64,000 bases of DNA from Halictus rubicundus (GCF_050948215.1 NC_135153.1:3996058-4060057); one strand, 5' to 3'; numbered from the stretch's first letter, positions 1 to 11,393 are shown. Notes: generated by a model from the sequence alone, not told the origin. Made by a program: numbers and translations.

Positions 1-1169
1 AAAAATCCGTAGTTATTTACGATTTTCAATCAGATCTCGGGTCGTCTCTAAACAATCTCGAAACATTTATAGCCAAGTGACTCCTACTCGCCGTCAATTT
101 CATTTCTGAAACGCAACGCCGCATTAACCAAACAAAGTGTCGAACACGTTCGAGCGGTTCGGTGTTAGCAAACGTTCATCGAGATCGGTATTCGTTTCGC
201 GGGCTGTTCCGCTGTTCGCCTAATGGACCGAGCAATAAGAAACATCCGGGCGTACAATGTGTACGCTCAAAGGAGTCGTCTCGCGCGGTGGATTCGCCGG
301 CTCGTAAACATTTTCAGAGGTGTATTATTCGCGCGACGAGCTCGAAAATACGTCGGTCGCGAAAGCTGTTCGTCGTTTCGTCTCAGCGTCGCGTCGCATC
401 GCGTCGTTTCCGCGATCTCCCGGCTCGTAGGACGGGGAACCTTTTCGAGATCGCTCGTTAAACCGGCGGAACGCAGCTCCGTAGCACCGCTTTATCCCAC
501 CGTGTCTCGTTAATCATCCACCTTATGTCCGCTCGCGTCACTTATTTCCGCGGCGCTCCGGGATTCTTACGAGGTGCGACAAAAATAGAGACGCGCCGCG
601 TTGACGAGGATCCACGCTAGAAATACGGAGACTCGTCGTCGGCGAGGCCTGGGGATTTCTGGGCTTCTGTATATTTTGTTTCGTCGTCGCCCGCCGCCGC
701 GCCCGACCGCCATTTTTCCATCGCAATTTGTTTGCCGGCTGTGTTACCTCGGCTCCCGTCGCGAAACTTCTCGCGCTCGTCACAGACCGATGTGATTTCT
801 GTGATCCTCGAACCGACGCACGGTCTGCTGTTTGCGCGATCTAGCGGGACGGAACTCAATTTTAATAATGATCCAGATGCACGGAATCGACATTCGAAAT
901 CGATTGTATCTATTTATCCAAGAAATATGATTATTGCAAAATACAATCTACTGTCGGGGATGAAAAGTTCAAAATTGCAGAGGAAACTCGTATTAACGGA
1001 GCGGCACAGAAGTGATTTGATTGCTGTTTCCAGAGAAACGTATTCAATTTAAGAAAAAGTGGGGAAAAATAATATTTGCTGAAGCAAAAAATTTTAATAT
1101 ATTTTTATCTATTTATATATAAAAATTTTAATAAAATTCTAATATAGGGCCAGGTGGTTTTTTTACTAC

Positions 1170-1340
1170 TACAGCGTTTACTCGATCACCGTCAAAAACA
1201 CGGGTCTAGCCAGGGACATATATCGGCCAGGGGATACTATTCTTTGATCCACGCGACCTTACGCGCCTCGGTGACCGAGATATACCATGCGGCAGTGGAG
1301 ATAGTTTTGGGACTTTTATCGCTTAGGCATTTGGGACATA
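1170..1340 (+). mobile_element. family A MITE, right end lost
   Basis: The copy begins TACAGCGTTTACTCGATC. It carries the family hallmarks GGTCTAGCCAGGGACATATATCGGCCAGG, seen in pieces, and TTGGGACATA near its end. The expected right terminus (AGAGTAAACACTGTA) is missing because a family D element begins at 1341, in the TA of GACATA. It is the left-hand member of a four-element cluster. Confidence 0.75.
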
Positions 1341-1624
1341 CAGTCAGTCCCATAAGTATTCGTACGCTCTTAAAAATCGCATAACTTTGTCAACATTGGA
1401 CTATACTAGGTGAATTTTTTTGAGAAGTTAGAAAAATTGGATAACTACATAACGTGAGAAATTGCAATTGGTCGAAATTACAGAGAATGTACTAATAGTT
1501 GTATTTTGCAACTTTTTATGGGGGCTTATATTAAAAATTTAAAAAGTACGTTTTGTACATCTGTATCAATTATACATATTCTGAATATTTCATCTAAATC
1601 GGTTTTAAAAAAATTATTTATTTT
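1341..1624 (+). mobile_element. family D element, left part only
   Basis: The sequence starts CAGTCAGTCCCATAAGTATT, then TCTTAAAAATCGCATAACTTTG and the ATTGGACTATAC motif common to family D. It is inserted into the family A copy at 1170 and stops before the palindrome centre, followed by a T-rich tract and a Tigger-like end. Confidence 0.7.
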
Positions 1625-1648
1625 TTTAGGTATCACAGGATTCAAATA

Positions 1649-1764
1649 CAGTAGGACCTCGATTATCCGAACCTCTGGTATCTGAAGTCTATAATACCTC
1701 AACGTGCTTCAAATTTAAATATCTATAGCGGTTCCCAAGCAACACTTCTCGTTGTACAAATGCA
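1649..1764 (+). mobile_element. Tigger/pogo-like terminal fragment
   Basis: CAGTAGGACCTCGATTATCC, flanked by TA, is a Tigger/pogo-type terminal inverted repeat. No matching right terminus occurs before the next element at 1765, so this is a solo end. Confidence 0.6.
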
Positions 1765-1953
1765 TACAGTGTCTACTCTATATATGTCCCAAATGCTTAG
1801 CCGATAAAAGTCCCAGATCTATCCCCACTCGAGAGACCTCGGTCGCCTCTAGAGCTTCGCTGTGCTTTCCTGGACAGCTCCCGATCTCCTGGCCGATATA
1901 TGTCCCTGGCTAGACCCGTGCTTCGGACATATGTATATCGAGTGAACACTGTA
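1765..1953 (-). mobile_element. family A MITE, complete, inverted relative to 1170
   Basis: The element runs from TACAGTGTCTACTCTATATA to ATCGAGTGAACACTGTA with TA at both ends, about 189 bp. Its right half is the reverse complement of the left half of the copy at 1170, so the two copies form an inverted pair around the D and Tigger fragments. Confidence 0.85.
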
Positions 1954-2526
1954 TCTATTATTTCCGTGCAGAGGCGATCCTGAAACGAGAAAATTCCGCA
2001 GAACCCAGCCGCGAATCACCGACAGGTGTGCTGTATATATGCATACGCGGCTACCGGTTTATCGAACAGGCGGGATGACTTCTTGGAACAGCGTTTCTCG
2101 CCGGCGTCGAAAGTGCCAGCACTCGTGTGGCTGTGGATTTTCTCGGAGCCTCATTCCGTGTCGGCGAGTCATCGTGGCAAATGTTTATTCATCCGTGTAC
2201 ACAGGACAAACTTATCCTCTCGTTAATGACTTCGGCAAACACGCGACGTTAACCGACGCGCGTCTCGCGCGACGAGCCAAGAAAGAGTGTTGAACGAGAC
2301 ATCGGCGCGGAAAGGAGCGGGAAATTGTTCGCCAACGGATGAACGGAGGAATGGTGGAACGGAGGAACGGCGGGGTGGGAGAGGGAAGTGTACACGGACC
2401 GCGATCCCGTCGTTCTGCGTGCGAAATTGTTGCACGAAAATTGGCAGAACAATGTTGCCCGGCGCGAGACAGCTGCGACGAGCGCTCGTTGGATTCTACG
2501 TTTCGACGAGGGGCTTCGAAACTTAC

Positions 2527-2571
2527 CTGTTTGTGCATCTCAACGTTCAGGCCGTAGGACATCTCGTAGTA
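2527..2571 (-). CDS. gro: groucho/TLE corepressor, Q-domain micro-exon (third)
   Basis: This 45-bp exon encodes exactly 15 residues, YYEMSYGLNVEMHKQ, identical to the canonical Groucho/TLE peptide as I know it. On the minus strand it is preceded by a good acceptor (TTTCTCTGTTGCAG) and followed by GTAAGT. Both ends are in phase 0. The next expected peptide (beginning TEIAKRLN) was not found between 1 and 2526, so the gene continues beyond the left edge of the window. Perfect conservation here, against the altered residues in the first exon, argues that this is a functional gene rather than a pseudogene. Confidence 0.96.
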
Positions 2572-2812
2572 CTGCAACAGAGAAATGAAACTTCGTTGGA
2601 GTGAAAACGGGCGCAAACTCGAACAACAAAGTTGAAGCGTGCTCGCGACTGTGTCGGTACGTACAACGATCGCGCGATTTTGGATAATAGAGGGAGGACG
2701 GGTATTGTTGTTAGACGGGTAGGTTGTTGCACACGATGTAATACCGAAACAATAGACGGGGAAAATTAGAATGCGGATTTCATATAAAATATTTTAAAGA
2801 AATTCATGTATA

Positions 2813-2960
2813 CAGGATGCCCCCCAAAAAAATCACAGTCAACGTCACAGTTCGAATGATTATAACATCGGTATTTCCAATTAATTACAGCCTGGAAAGA
2901 AAGAAAAATCAGAAAGTTATGACCCGTTAAACAGTGTATACATTTTTTTGGGACACCTTG
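2813..2960. mobile_element. 148-bp MITE with GGTGTCCC-type ends
   Basis: The left end is CAGGATGCCCCCCAAAAAAA; the right end, reverse-complemented, begins CAAGGTGTCCCAAAAAAA. TA flanks both ends. This end type is common to several Tc1/mariner-related families in this window. There is no coding capacity. Confidence 0.75.
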
Positions 2961-3604
2961 TATATATATACAGGGTAGTGCAGCGCATGTTGGCACATCA
3001 GTATCTCCGCAGTTTTTGAAAATGTGAAAAAACTTTATGGACCAAAGTTTTTCAGTATAAAGAGGACTACAGTATGGCAATAACAGTTTTTTTTGTAGGT
3101 GAAGGAATTTCGGGGATTTCACCTTCATCTTTCTTTCTTAATAGAGACATAAGCTTTTCTATGCACTATTCGATGCAGCTCGTCATTTTTTATAGAGAAA
3201 GTATTAACCTATTTATGTTAATCTTTACCACAAATTTATCTCCGCCATTATTATTTTATAAAACAGTATACTGGACCAGCGGACCTTCCCAACAATTCTA
3301 AAATTAACGTTGCTTCAGTGTATTCACAGTTTAATTCATTAATTTTTTAAACATATTCCTCGTGGACCCATTATCCTTTCTGATGCTTCGAATGTAACAT
3401 TTCGTTCGTTCAATTTAATCGCTAAAAAGTGACTTTAAAACAGTGTGGGTCGAAATAGACCCAGGTTCTGCCGTCGAAGCGTCAAAGTACGAAAAATGTA
3501 TTAGCGCGGTGTTCCACGTACAATGTATCAAGAAAAGGTCGCAGAACAATGCTACGCTAAAATTTGGATGAAAAGCGAAATTACACTTTTACTCAAATTA
3601 CACA

Positions 3605-4073
3605 GGGGAAATCAGAGGGGGGTGAATAGCGCGGTAGAAGGAGAAATAAGGGTGGGGGAATAGCACGGTAGAAGGGGAAACTAGAGTCGGGGGAATAGCG
3701 GGGTAGAAGGGGAAAGTAGTGTGGGGGAATAGCGCGGTAGAAAAGGAAAATAAAGTGGGGGAATAGCACGGTAGAAGGAGAAATTGGAGTGGGGGAATAT
3801 CGTGGTAGAATGGGAAAATAGAGTGGGAGATTAGCGCGATGGAAGGGGAAAGTAGAGGGGGAAATTAGAATGGAGGTATAGCGCGGTAGGAGGGGGAAAT
3901 AGAGTGGGGGAATATCGCGGCAGAAGGGGAAAATAGAGTGGGGGAATAGCGCGGTAGAAGTGGAAATTAAAGTGGGAGAATAGCGCGATAGAAGGGGGAT
4001 TTAGAGTGGGGGAATAGCGCGGTAGAAGGGGAAATTAGAGTGGGGCAATAATTCTCGATCTGGCGACACAGTC
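3605..4073 (+). repeat. family F element with expanded 35-bp internal array
   Basis: About 12-13 imperfect copies of a 35-bp unit (GGGGGAATAGCGCGGTAGAA followed by GGGGAAATTAGAGTG) run head to tail. The array ends in the family F terminus TCTCGATCTGGCGACACAG. Short copies of F elsewhere carry a single unit at this position, so the array is an amplification inside the transposon. A second array in the opposite orientation is at 48206-48717. Confidence 0.9.
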
Positions 4074-4689
4074 ATAGAAGAAGCTGACAATGGAGCTCCC
4101 TTGATGAGAAAACAGACTTTGTTTAAAGACGAACCGCGACTGGGAACGAAAGTAGAAAACGATTCCGCGTTTGAAGCGCCGCCTTGTCTGTCGTGGCAAC
4201 AGAGTTGCGAGATGGGAACTCGCAAGGCAAAGTGTCCTCCTATTGGCTATCAACGGCCGGTCGTTAGCGAGGTCGCGAGGATGCGGTTATAATTGCGGTA
4301 AACGATCATTTCACCGAAGAGACCGTTTTGTAGCGTCATTACTTAACAGTCAACCCCTTGGGCCTTCGCCGGTGGTCATTTAGCATCGGCGGCGTCGCCC
4401 TCGAGCGTCCCTCCGCCAGCGTGCCGCGCCGCGGCAATTTACCATCATTTGCCAGATTTGTCCGTGTCTTGCTTCGTTATTCCGACGATTTCTTTTTTTT
4501 TTCTTTTTTCTTTTTTCTTTTTTCTCTTTTCTCTCCCTGTCCGGTCCTCCCGCCGCCGTCGACGTCGCGTCATTAACATTCCGGCTACCATTAATCCTCG
4601 GGAACGAGGCGCGACGGCGTCTTGCCGACTGAACGAACCCGCGGCGTCTACTCTGCCGCCCCTCTGGCACGCATCTCTGCACTTTCCGC

Positions 4690-4774
4690 GGTAACGCGTT
4701 ATTAATTATCGTTAATCGCGGATAAAGTTAATCGAGTCTGGTCGAGTACGCTCGAGAGACAAGAGCCGGACGGA

Positions 4775-4809
<35 letters not shown>

Positions 4810-5045
4810 GTTGTGCAACCGGCTCGGCGCGAGAGGGAACGAACGAAAGGAGACCAAACGGAGTGAGGAGAAAGCAGGTGTAAGAGGAAAAAGGTCGAGG
4901 AGGGAGGAGGCGAAGAAGAAGAAGGAGCAGGAAGGGTAGTAGAACGCGTGCAACACGCTCGAGAGCCAGGTACAGGTTCTTAATTTTACGGGCCATTAGC
5001 CCCGTAATTACACGGGCGAATTAATTGCGTCGTAAGTAAGTTATT
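4690..5045. promoter_or_regulatory. candidate intronic regulatory block
   Basis: TAATTA/ATTAAT homeodomain-type core sites cluster at 4699-4735 and 4980-5045, with inverted-repeat sequence ACGGGCCATTAGCCCCGT around 4988. The stretch is non-repetitive and lies in the long intron of a developmental regulator. Function is inferred only from motif clustering and position; conservation across species would be needed. Confidence 0.2.
4777..4809. repeat. (CTGG)n microsatellite
   Basis: Eight consecutive CTGG units are seen directly in the groucho intron. Confidence 0.95.
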
Positions 5046-6139
5046 CCACCCGTGGGAGAAGGGGGTAGAAGCGAGCCAACAACGGGAAGGAAGGGGGAGG
5101 GAGGGGTGAGAAAGAGGCAGAGGAGAAGAACGAGGAGGAGGAAGAGGCTGAGCGGAGGGTAACGTGGAGGCGAAGAGGGCAGGAGGCAGAGGTTGTTAAG
5201 ATCAACTGTACCAGCAGGAACCGGCAGCGGTGATCACCGGCACCGGCAGCACCAAGCAACGGCAGCAGCAACAGCAGCACCAGAAAGCAGCCCTTAGCAG
5301 TAGCACACTCTGGACCAACTTCTGCGACTCATTATGGCTTGCACAACAAATTAACGTGGCGGGCCTCGACCCCTGTGCACCAGCGTCCTTAACGTGGCGC
5401 TTGTTAATGAACTCGACAAAGAGAACGAGAAAAAGCACGCGATCTCCCTCGATTCACCGCCAGCATCGCCGCCGCCGTCGTTGCTGCTGCTGCTACCACC
5501 TCCTCTTCTCTTCCTCATCCTTATCCTCATCCTTCTCTTCCCTCGCCTTTCGCTCCGCCTTCACTCTGACACCCCACCGCGATGTACTCTGTACACGTCG
5601 TTTAAGCGAGTTAACAAGCTGCCTTTTGTTAGAGACCTGACCTTTTTTTACTGCCGCCGGTACTATTGCTCGAACAGCCCCGGGGAAAGATCTTGTTATG
5701 AGAGGGGAGGGGATAAATGATCGGGGCCGAGCCGAGAGCCCCGGGTGTAATTCAGTCCGACAAATTTTTATTGACCGACCAAATAGCATGCTCGGTAATC
5801 GATGGCTGCCTATTGTCGTGAAAGACGTACCCCAGCGCATGACGTGCAACGCTCCTTTCGAAGCCCCACGCACACCGGAAACCAAGACAAATGGAGGCTG
5901 ACCGAGAACTCCGTGGGCTTCGAAAGGCTACCAAAGCACTTCCACCACCCTCCCAAGACAACCGATAGCTCACAGTGACCGCCGAGGACCATCGTCGCCT
6001 CCTAAAACGCTTCTAGCCTAGTTCCAAAGATCGCCAAAGGTCTTTGACGACCGGCAAGACTCTTCATCAATGGCTATCCAAGGCCTACGAAGGATGCTCA
6101 ACAGAGTTTGCGCTATCCGGTAAATACTTTCTTGATATA

Positions 6140-6890
6140 CGGTAGAACTTCGATTATCCGAACCTCCTACGCCTCTGTTATCCCAACACAATACGCACCG
6201 TAAATAGCTCAAATTAAGACCCAAGACTCCGTAGATTCGCGATAAGGTAGAGTGACCAGGTTACCGACAAGAATAGGCGAAAAATGGTTTTACGTGCCTC
6301 AACTTTTCGTCCTTATATGAGAATATTTTTCGCTGGGAAAGGGCTCATTCGAAAGAGGAAGGTTCGATCTAGCACGCGCTGGTCATGAGCTGACGAGATT
6401 ATGCAGATATTTGGTAGTATAAGCGTTAGAAGTGGGCCAAAAATTGACGACGCGCATGCCGTGGAATCCAAGCATTTTTATGCCATTGGTTGAGTTGTCT
6501 GGATGAAATCGAGAACAGCGCGCACTAGAAAATATCTCCAGCTACAAAATGAGCTATAATTTGTAATTTGATTCTCAGCGAAATAAAGCCGAAAACTTGA
6601 AGCACGTTTCTGGCATAAAAATTCATAATATCGATAATACAGAGCAAAAAATGTGACAAGTTTAGTCACAGACTTGAGACCAAGACGGATAATTAAGTCA
6701 GTGACTGAAAGCTGTGAACGAAAATTATACAGCAGTTACCGACCTTCTGACTCTGCAAAAGTCACGTGACTACTCTTGGCTCTTAAGTTGATCCAGATGC
6801 AACACTGTTTACTATGCGAACCTAGCACACGGTTCTATTGTTCGAACATCCATGGTTCTCTGTTCAGTTCGGATAATCGAGGTTCCACTG
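6140..6890. mobile_element. Tigger/pogo-like element, 751 bp, non-coding
   Basis: The left end CGGTAGAACTTCGATTATCC and the right end GGATAATCGAGGTTCCACTG are inverted repeats flanked by TA at 6138 and 6891. No transposase-like frame is seen between them, so this is a non-autonomous or decayed copy. Confidence 0.75.
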
Positions 6891-7422
6891 TATTCTAATT
6901 CTATAGTTCTCGTCAAAGTCCACAACTCGACTCCCACTTTCCACACAGATCGTCGTAGAGGATTCTATTCTAACTTATGAATTCCTCTTCGGTGTCGCTT
7001 TCAGCTTTGGTGATTCGCATAAGCCGATCAGAGCGCAGGAACGAACGAAAATTAGGTATTAGGCAAGTATACGTAGTCTTGAGTAATGAATTGTTAAAAT
7101 GTTATACGCGTCGCCGCCGACTCTTGTGTACCGGGGTCTACAGGTCTACATCCACGGACAAAAAGTGGACAAAAATTGAGATTTTATTAGACATTTCTGA
7201 AATTTGCCAAGTGGGAGTTTTCAAGAAATTTAACAGTAAAAATTCAAAATTGCAATATTCCATAAGATTGTTGTAAGATTTTCCCCTAGGCACTAGTGTG
7301 TAGCATCATGTACGCTATAGTAGTACCGTGAGGAGGTTACAGTGCAGCTTCAGACACGGTAATTACCATTTCTGGTAATTTGAGATGTGCTTTATTAGAA
7401 TGAGTCTGCTTGTAACTCATGA

Positions 7423-7623
7423 TCAGCCAGTCTCTGTCAATTCACTTGCCAGTTCAAGCTCATCTAAATAGTGAAAGCTTAGGCTCGTGCTTCCTCCACC
7501 TTCCTCTGCATTCGTGTTTTCACTGTCGCTGTTGTGAACAGGAGAAGTATTATAGTTGCTCACATTTGTTCCAGGAACAGCCGGTATCTGATTTACCTCT
7601 TGCGTGCTGAACAGAAGTTTCAT
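7423..7623 (-). pseudogene. unrecognised short ORF tail, serine- and acid-rich
   Basis: This 66-codon open frame on the minus strand ends in a stop at 7423. It reads Ser/Asn-rich then acidic, with HNSDSENTNAEEGGG and a final LDELELASELTETG. It has no splice context I can tie to groucho. It could be the C-terminal remnant of a transposon protein or a chance frame; I do not recognise the family. Confidence 0.2.
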
Positions 7624-7740
7624 TTGAGAATGAATTGAGATTTTGCGTGGATACTATAATAGTCGATGCGTCTATTAGTCTATAAAATACATCTGCCAAT
7701 ATCCCCCCAGTGGCGGGGATAAAATTTTGACACTTATGGC

Positions 7741-7884
7741 GGAGATCTTTAGGGCAGTTACGGTGGAGACCTTTAGGGCAGTTACGGTGGAGATTTTTGC
7801 GACAGTTACTGTGGAGACCCTTGCGACAGTTACTACGGAGACCTTTGCGGCAGTTACGGTGGAGATCTTTGCGACAGTTACAGA
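7741..7884. repeat. 24-bp minisatellite, six copies
   Basis: Six head-to-tail copies of a 24-bp unit (GGAGACCTTTGCGACAGTTACGGT with variants) start at 7741, 7765, 7789, 7813, 7837 and 7861. Just upstream is CCCCCAGTGGCGGGGATAA. The unit core GCGACAGTTA recurs at 38.6, 38.9, 42.8 and 43.7 kb. Confidence 0.9.
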
Positions 7885-8685
7885 GATAAAGTTCTAGAAA
7901 TCATTTTTACAGAAATCTCGAGTCCACGCTGTCGCGTTACGAACTTGTGAATGTAACGGGGTCTGGGTCTATTTGCGCGGTCGTTTACAGAATCTACTAT
8001 CGTTTAACAGGCAACAATGCGTTTAGCTGATGCTACACGCAATAATAACGTCCCGGGGGACAACGAAATCTACATTCCACGGGAACAGGAATTATGAGAC
8101 AAGGCGCGTCGGGAGGGACTTGCTAGCAGCGTAGCCCGTGTCGATAAATCTCCGGAGTCTCTCCACGGCAACTTCCTACGGCGGCGGCGGCGGCGGCCGT
8201 GTCGGCTCGTTCGCTTGATTAATCGTGTTTAAACTAGTCGCCTCCGCGCCAATTAAGACTGTACAACGCACGGAGAGAGCAAGAAGAGCAAGAAGGGCCG
8301 GGGCCAGAGACGGCTCCCTCGTATCCGAGCCAGCCAGAGAAAACCGGGAACGTCCCCAACGGCGAAACCGTCCAACGCGTGCTGGCAACCACTCGAGGGA
8401 CAACAGTAAATTAGTATAGGACCGATGCCCGCTTCGAACAAGACGCTGTCACTCTTCGACTGATTGGCAGTTTGTCAATACGGAGAATCGTCGTTTAATT
8501 CACCCGTGCACAATCTAGTGGGCAGACTCGGCACAATATGCCAGGTCGGAAATATCCGACACTTTTCTCAGTTTCCTACTTAGGCGACCACAGTAATGAC
8601 TCGATACACGAGCCAGTCACACAAAGCGATCGACGCCAACTTTCAAGTCTTCTAAATTTTGATTTACCAAAGCGTTCGAGTGAGA

Positions 8686-8874
8686 TACAGTTTTTACTCT
8701 ACATATGTCCCAAATGTCTAGTCAATATAAGTCCCAGAACTATCCCTACTGGCCTCTAGACCTTCGCTGTCCCTTTCTACGTTCGCAGTGTACCAAAGAA
8801 TAGTATCTTCTGGCCGATATACCTATGTCCCTGGCAAGACCCGTAATTTGGACATATATCGAGTAAACACTGTA
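8686..8874 (-). mobile_element. family A MITE, complete
   Basis: Runs from TACAGTTTTTACTCTACATA to ATCGAGTAAACACTGTA with TA at both ends, about 189 bp. Same orientation as the copy at 1765. Confidence 0.85.
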
Positions 8875-8974
8875 CTTTTTATTTTTTTAATTTCAACGTC
8901 CTTGCAGTTTCTTTAACACAGTTTCTTTAATCCTTGCAGTTTCGTGAGGTTAATTGATTTAGCAAATTAATGTG

Positions 8975-9151
8975 TACAGTGTTTACTCGATATATGTCCA
9001 AAACACGGATCTAGCCAAGGACATATATCGGCCAGGAAATATTCCTATTCTCTCGAGCTTCTTGGCCCCTCACGGTGTATACGGCAGTGGGGCAGTGTTC
9101 TACGACATTTATCGGCTAGGAAGTTGGGACATATATAGAGTAAACACTGTA
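8975..9151 (+). mobile_element. family A MITE, complete
   Basis: Runs from TACAGTGTTTACTCGATATA to TATAGAGTAAACACTGTA. It lies about 100 bp from the copy at 8686 and in the opposite orientation, so the two could pair as a hairpin. Confidence 0.87.
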
Positions 9152-9612
9152 TACACCAATTTAAATCAATTAGGCTCACAAAACATACAGTATATAGGAA
9201 TTTATAATTCGAAAAAATGCAGATTTCACGTAGAAATTGAAGAGACTCTCTATAACTACCGTTACAGATGAAATTATTGGGCTGAAATTTGACAGAAATG
9301 TTTTTTTCTTTGATAGGCTATCGAATGGTTCAAACTCGATTAAAATTGGGCCGGGGGGGGGGGGCGAATTTAACCCCCAAACCGGGCTATAGCCTTTGCT
9401 AGTTTTGCTACTGACGTGGATAAGACGTATCACCGTAATATTGATAGACCTATTGATAGACATATTGATAGAAAATTTCTTGAAGAAAGTAGGATCCCGT
9501 CGGTCCTAAAATCTTTTTCCTTTTTAAACGTGCCTTTAGCCTAGAAAAAATGAGGATCCAAACATTCAACGTGGACTTTTTTTCGGGAACAACAACAATC
9601 AACTGAACCAAC

Positions 9613-9821
9613 TACAGTGCATTCTCGATATATGTCAACAACACGGGTCTTGCCAGCGTCGTGTATCGTCCAGGAGACATACCCGAGCTACGTTTACACT
9701 TCTCGGCGTCAAAGGCCTCCCGAGCTTCGCGGCCCCCCACGGCGTATCCCCACGGTAGTGGGGATAATTCCGCGACGTTTATCATCCAAGCCTTGACGAC
9801 ATATATAGAGAAATCACTGTA
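9613..9821 (+). mobile_element. family B MITE, complete
   Basis: Starts TACAGTGCATTCTCGATATA, then GGGTCTTGCCAGCGTCGTGT and CGTCCAGGAGACATA. Ends with ATATATAGAGAAATCACTGTA-type sequence. The internal CGGTAGTGGGGATAATTCCG is shared with all B copies. Confidence 0.88.
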
Positions 9822-9954
9822 CCACTGTATTCGACAATGAAGAAATTTTGGAGCAGAGATTCAGCGACGGGACGCGCGACAGGGTAGAAGAAACGAACGA
9901 TCGGATAGGAAGATCGAACGAACGATCCCGCGCTGCATTTTCGCAACTGTCCAA

Positions 9955-10215
9955 GTAAACGATAGCTCGGCTATTGGAGTCAATTAATTATGTCACCGGG
10001 TTCGCGATAAACTGTTCCCCGGGTCTGTGCCCTCCTCCTCTCCCCCCACCCCCCAATCCGTTCCCACCGTTTCTCCCGCAGTCCAATTTTGCGAGGGTTA
10101 ACTGCGAGGCATTTACCATGAAAACACCCGGCAGTAAATCGCATCTTGCGTGCGGCGAGCAACGCGGTTCGGATTTCCTCGCGGGACACGCGGATCGGTA
10201 TAATTAGACTGGTTT
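9955..10215. promoter_or_regulatory. candidate intronic regulatory block
   Basis: Unique, GC-balanced sequence with GTCAATTAATTATGTCACC near 9979 and GGTATAATTAGACTGG near 10197, in the long groucho intron. The suggestion rests on AT-core homeodomain-type sites and lack of repeats only. Confidence 0.15.
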
Positions 10216-10673
10216 ACGGCGGTCGATCGCCGACGAGCTTTCGGGGTACAAGCCAACGAGGGCAGCTGGCTACATTATCCTTCGGCGTTGCTCGCGTTAC
10301 CGGCCGTGTTACTTTGTCGTTAGGTGTACGAAGACGGGCCAGGATCGTAACCGGGCATCGTAACCACCGCCTTGTGCCCGGGTCAGAACCCAATTTAACC
10401 TGGATTCTCGCTATCCGATGAAACGGCCGGCTGCTAACCGCCGTCAAAATACACCTCGATAGATCTTGCATGCTGATCTTCGCAAGAATGTTTCATCGAA
10501 GGCTAACGATCCACCGCAACCGATAGAACCTGACCCCTCCAGCCGTGAAACCTTCCTGCAACCCGTACCAAAGTATGTAATCTGACGTGGGAGCCGAAAT
10601 CGCCCACGAGCCTAATTCACCTGACAACGATTCGTTCGTTCAAGACAAGATACTCTCTGTCAAGTTCCATCTC

Positions 10674-10690
10674 TGTACAGTCTTTACTCA
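10674..10690 (+). mobile_element. family A left-end fragment, split by element D
   Basis: GTACAGTCTTTACTCA is the left terminus of a family A copy. The matching next segment (TATGTCCCGAATATGTAGCC) resumes at 11357, after a family D element. Together they show D inserted into A. Confidence 0.65.
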
Positions 10691-10695
10691 ATGAA

Positions 10696-11356
10696 CAGTG
10701 ATCCACACTGATATTTCGACGCATTTAAAAACCGTATAACTTTGTTAATATTGGACCATACGACTTGGATTTTTTAAAGAAGTTAGCACAATCGGTCTGC
10801 TACATAGAGTGAAAAAAATTTTTTACAAAAATTGCAATTGGTCGAGATTGCAGCGAAAATACTGAAAGTTGTATTTTGCAAGTTTTTCGTGTGGACTTGC
10901 ATTGAAAATTTTTGAAAGTACGATTTGTAGATCTGTATGAATTATAAATATTCTGAGAATTTCATCAAAATCGGTCAACGCTGCAATGAGCTACAGATGT
11001 TCCCTGACGAGGCCAAATTCTGCGACTTTCGCCCGTAAGTTTTCATCGTTAAACGTTTGCAGCTCAGTGCAACGTTGTCCGATTTAGATGAAATATTCAG
11101 AATATGTATAATTGATACAGATGTACAAAACGTACTTTTTCAATTTTTAATATAAGCCCGGATAAAAATGTTGCAAAATACAACTTTTAGTACTTTCTCT
11201 GTAATTTCGACCAATTGCAATTTTAATCAAACATTTTTCTCACGTTATATAGCGATCCAATTGTTCTAACTCCTCAAAAAAATTCAAGTAGTATAGTCCA
11301 ATATTGACAAAGTTATGCGATTTTTAAGAGCGTCCGAATATTAGTGGGAGTCACTG
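10696..11356. mobile_element. family D element, complete, 661 bp
   Basis: The left end CAGTGATCCACACTGATATT and the right end AATATTAGTGGGAGTCACTG are inverted repeats. The inversion continues inward through AAAAACCGTATAACTTTG and CAAAGTTATGCGATTTTT and deep into the element, so nearly the whole unit is an imperfect palindrome. TA follows the right end. No coding frame is present. This is the best full-length D copy in the window. Confidence 0.85.
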
Positions 11357-11393
11357 TATGTCCCGAATATGTAGCCGATAAAAGTCCCAAAAC
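11357..11393 (+). mobile_element. family A internal fragment, right of element D
   Basis: TATGTCCCGAATATGTAGCC followed by GATAAAAGTCCCAAAAC matches the left interior of family A. It continues the fragment at 10674-10690 and is cut off by the family B element at 11394. Confidence 0.65.

Larger units (their letters stand above)
1..2526 (-). other. gro: groucho intron (partial), downstream of the HKQ exon
   Basis: This is intron sequence from the donor at 2521-2526 to the window edge. Positions 1-1140 are CpG-rich unique sequence that turns AT-rich after about 870, with no recognisable exon. Positions 1170-1953 hold a cluster of four small transposons, listed separately. Positions 1954-2526 are GC-balanced unique sequence. 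Open frames on both strands here show no family resemblance and look like chance frames in CpG-rich DNA. Confidence 0.8.
4076..5990. other. GC-rich low-complexity intronic block
   Basis: This stretch has strong strand asymmetry (TC-rich, then GA-rich), a T/C tract near 4490-4535, a CTGG repeat at 4777-4809 and CAG-rich sequence near 5255-5300. Overlapping open frames occur on both strands but their proteins are low-complexity and match no family I know. I treat them as chance frames. Confidence 0.6.

Noticed and set aside
2212..2616. 134-codon minus-strand frame taken as one coding unit
   Set aside because: Only the 15 codons at 2527-2571 are exon; canonical splice sites bound them on both sides.
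5230..5640. Glutamine- and serine-rich plus-strand frame as a transcription-factor exon
   Set aside because: It arises from a CAG-rich tract and then TC-rich low-complexity DNA; no splice sites or conserved domain were found.
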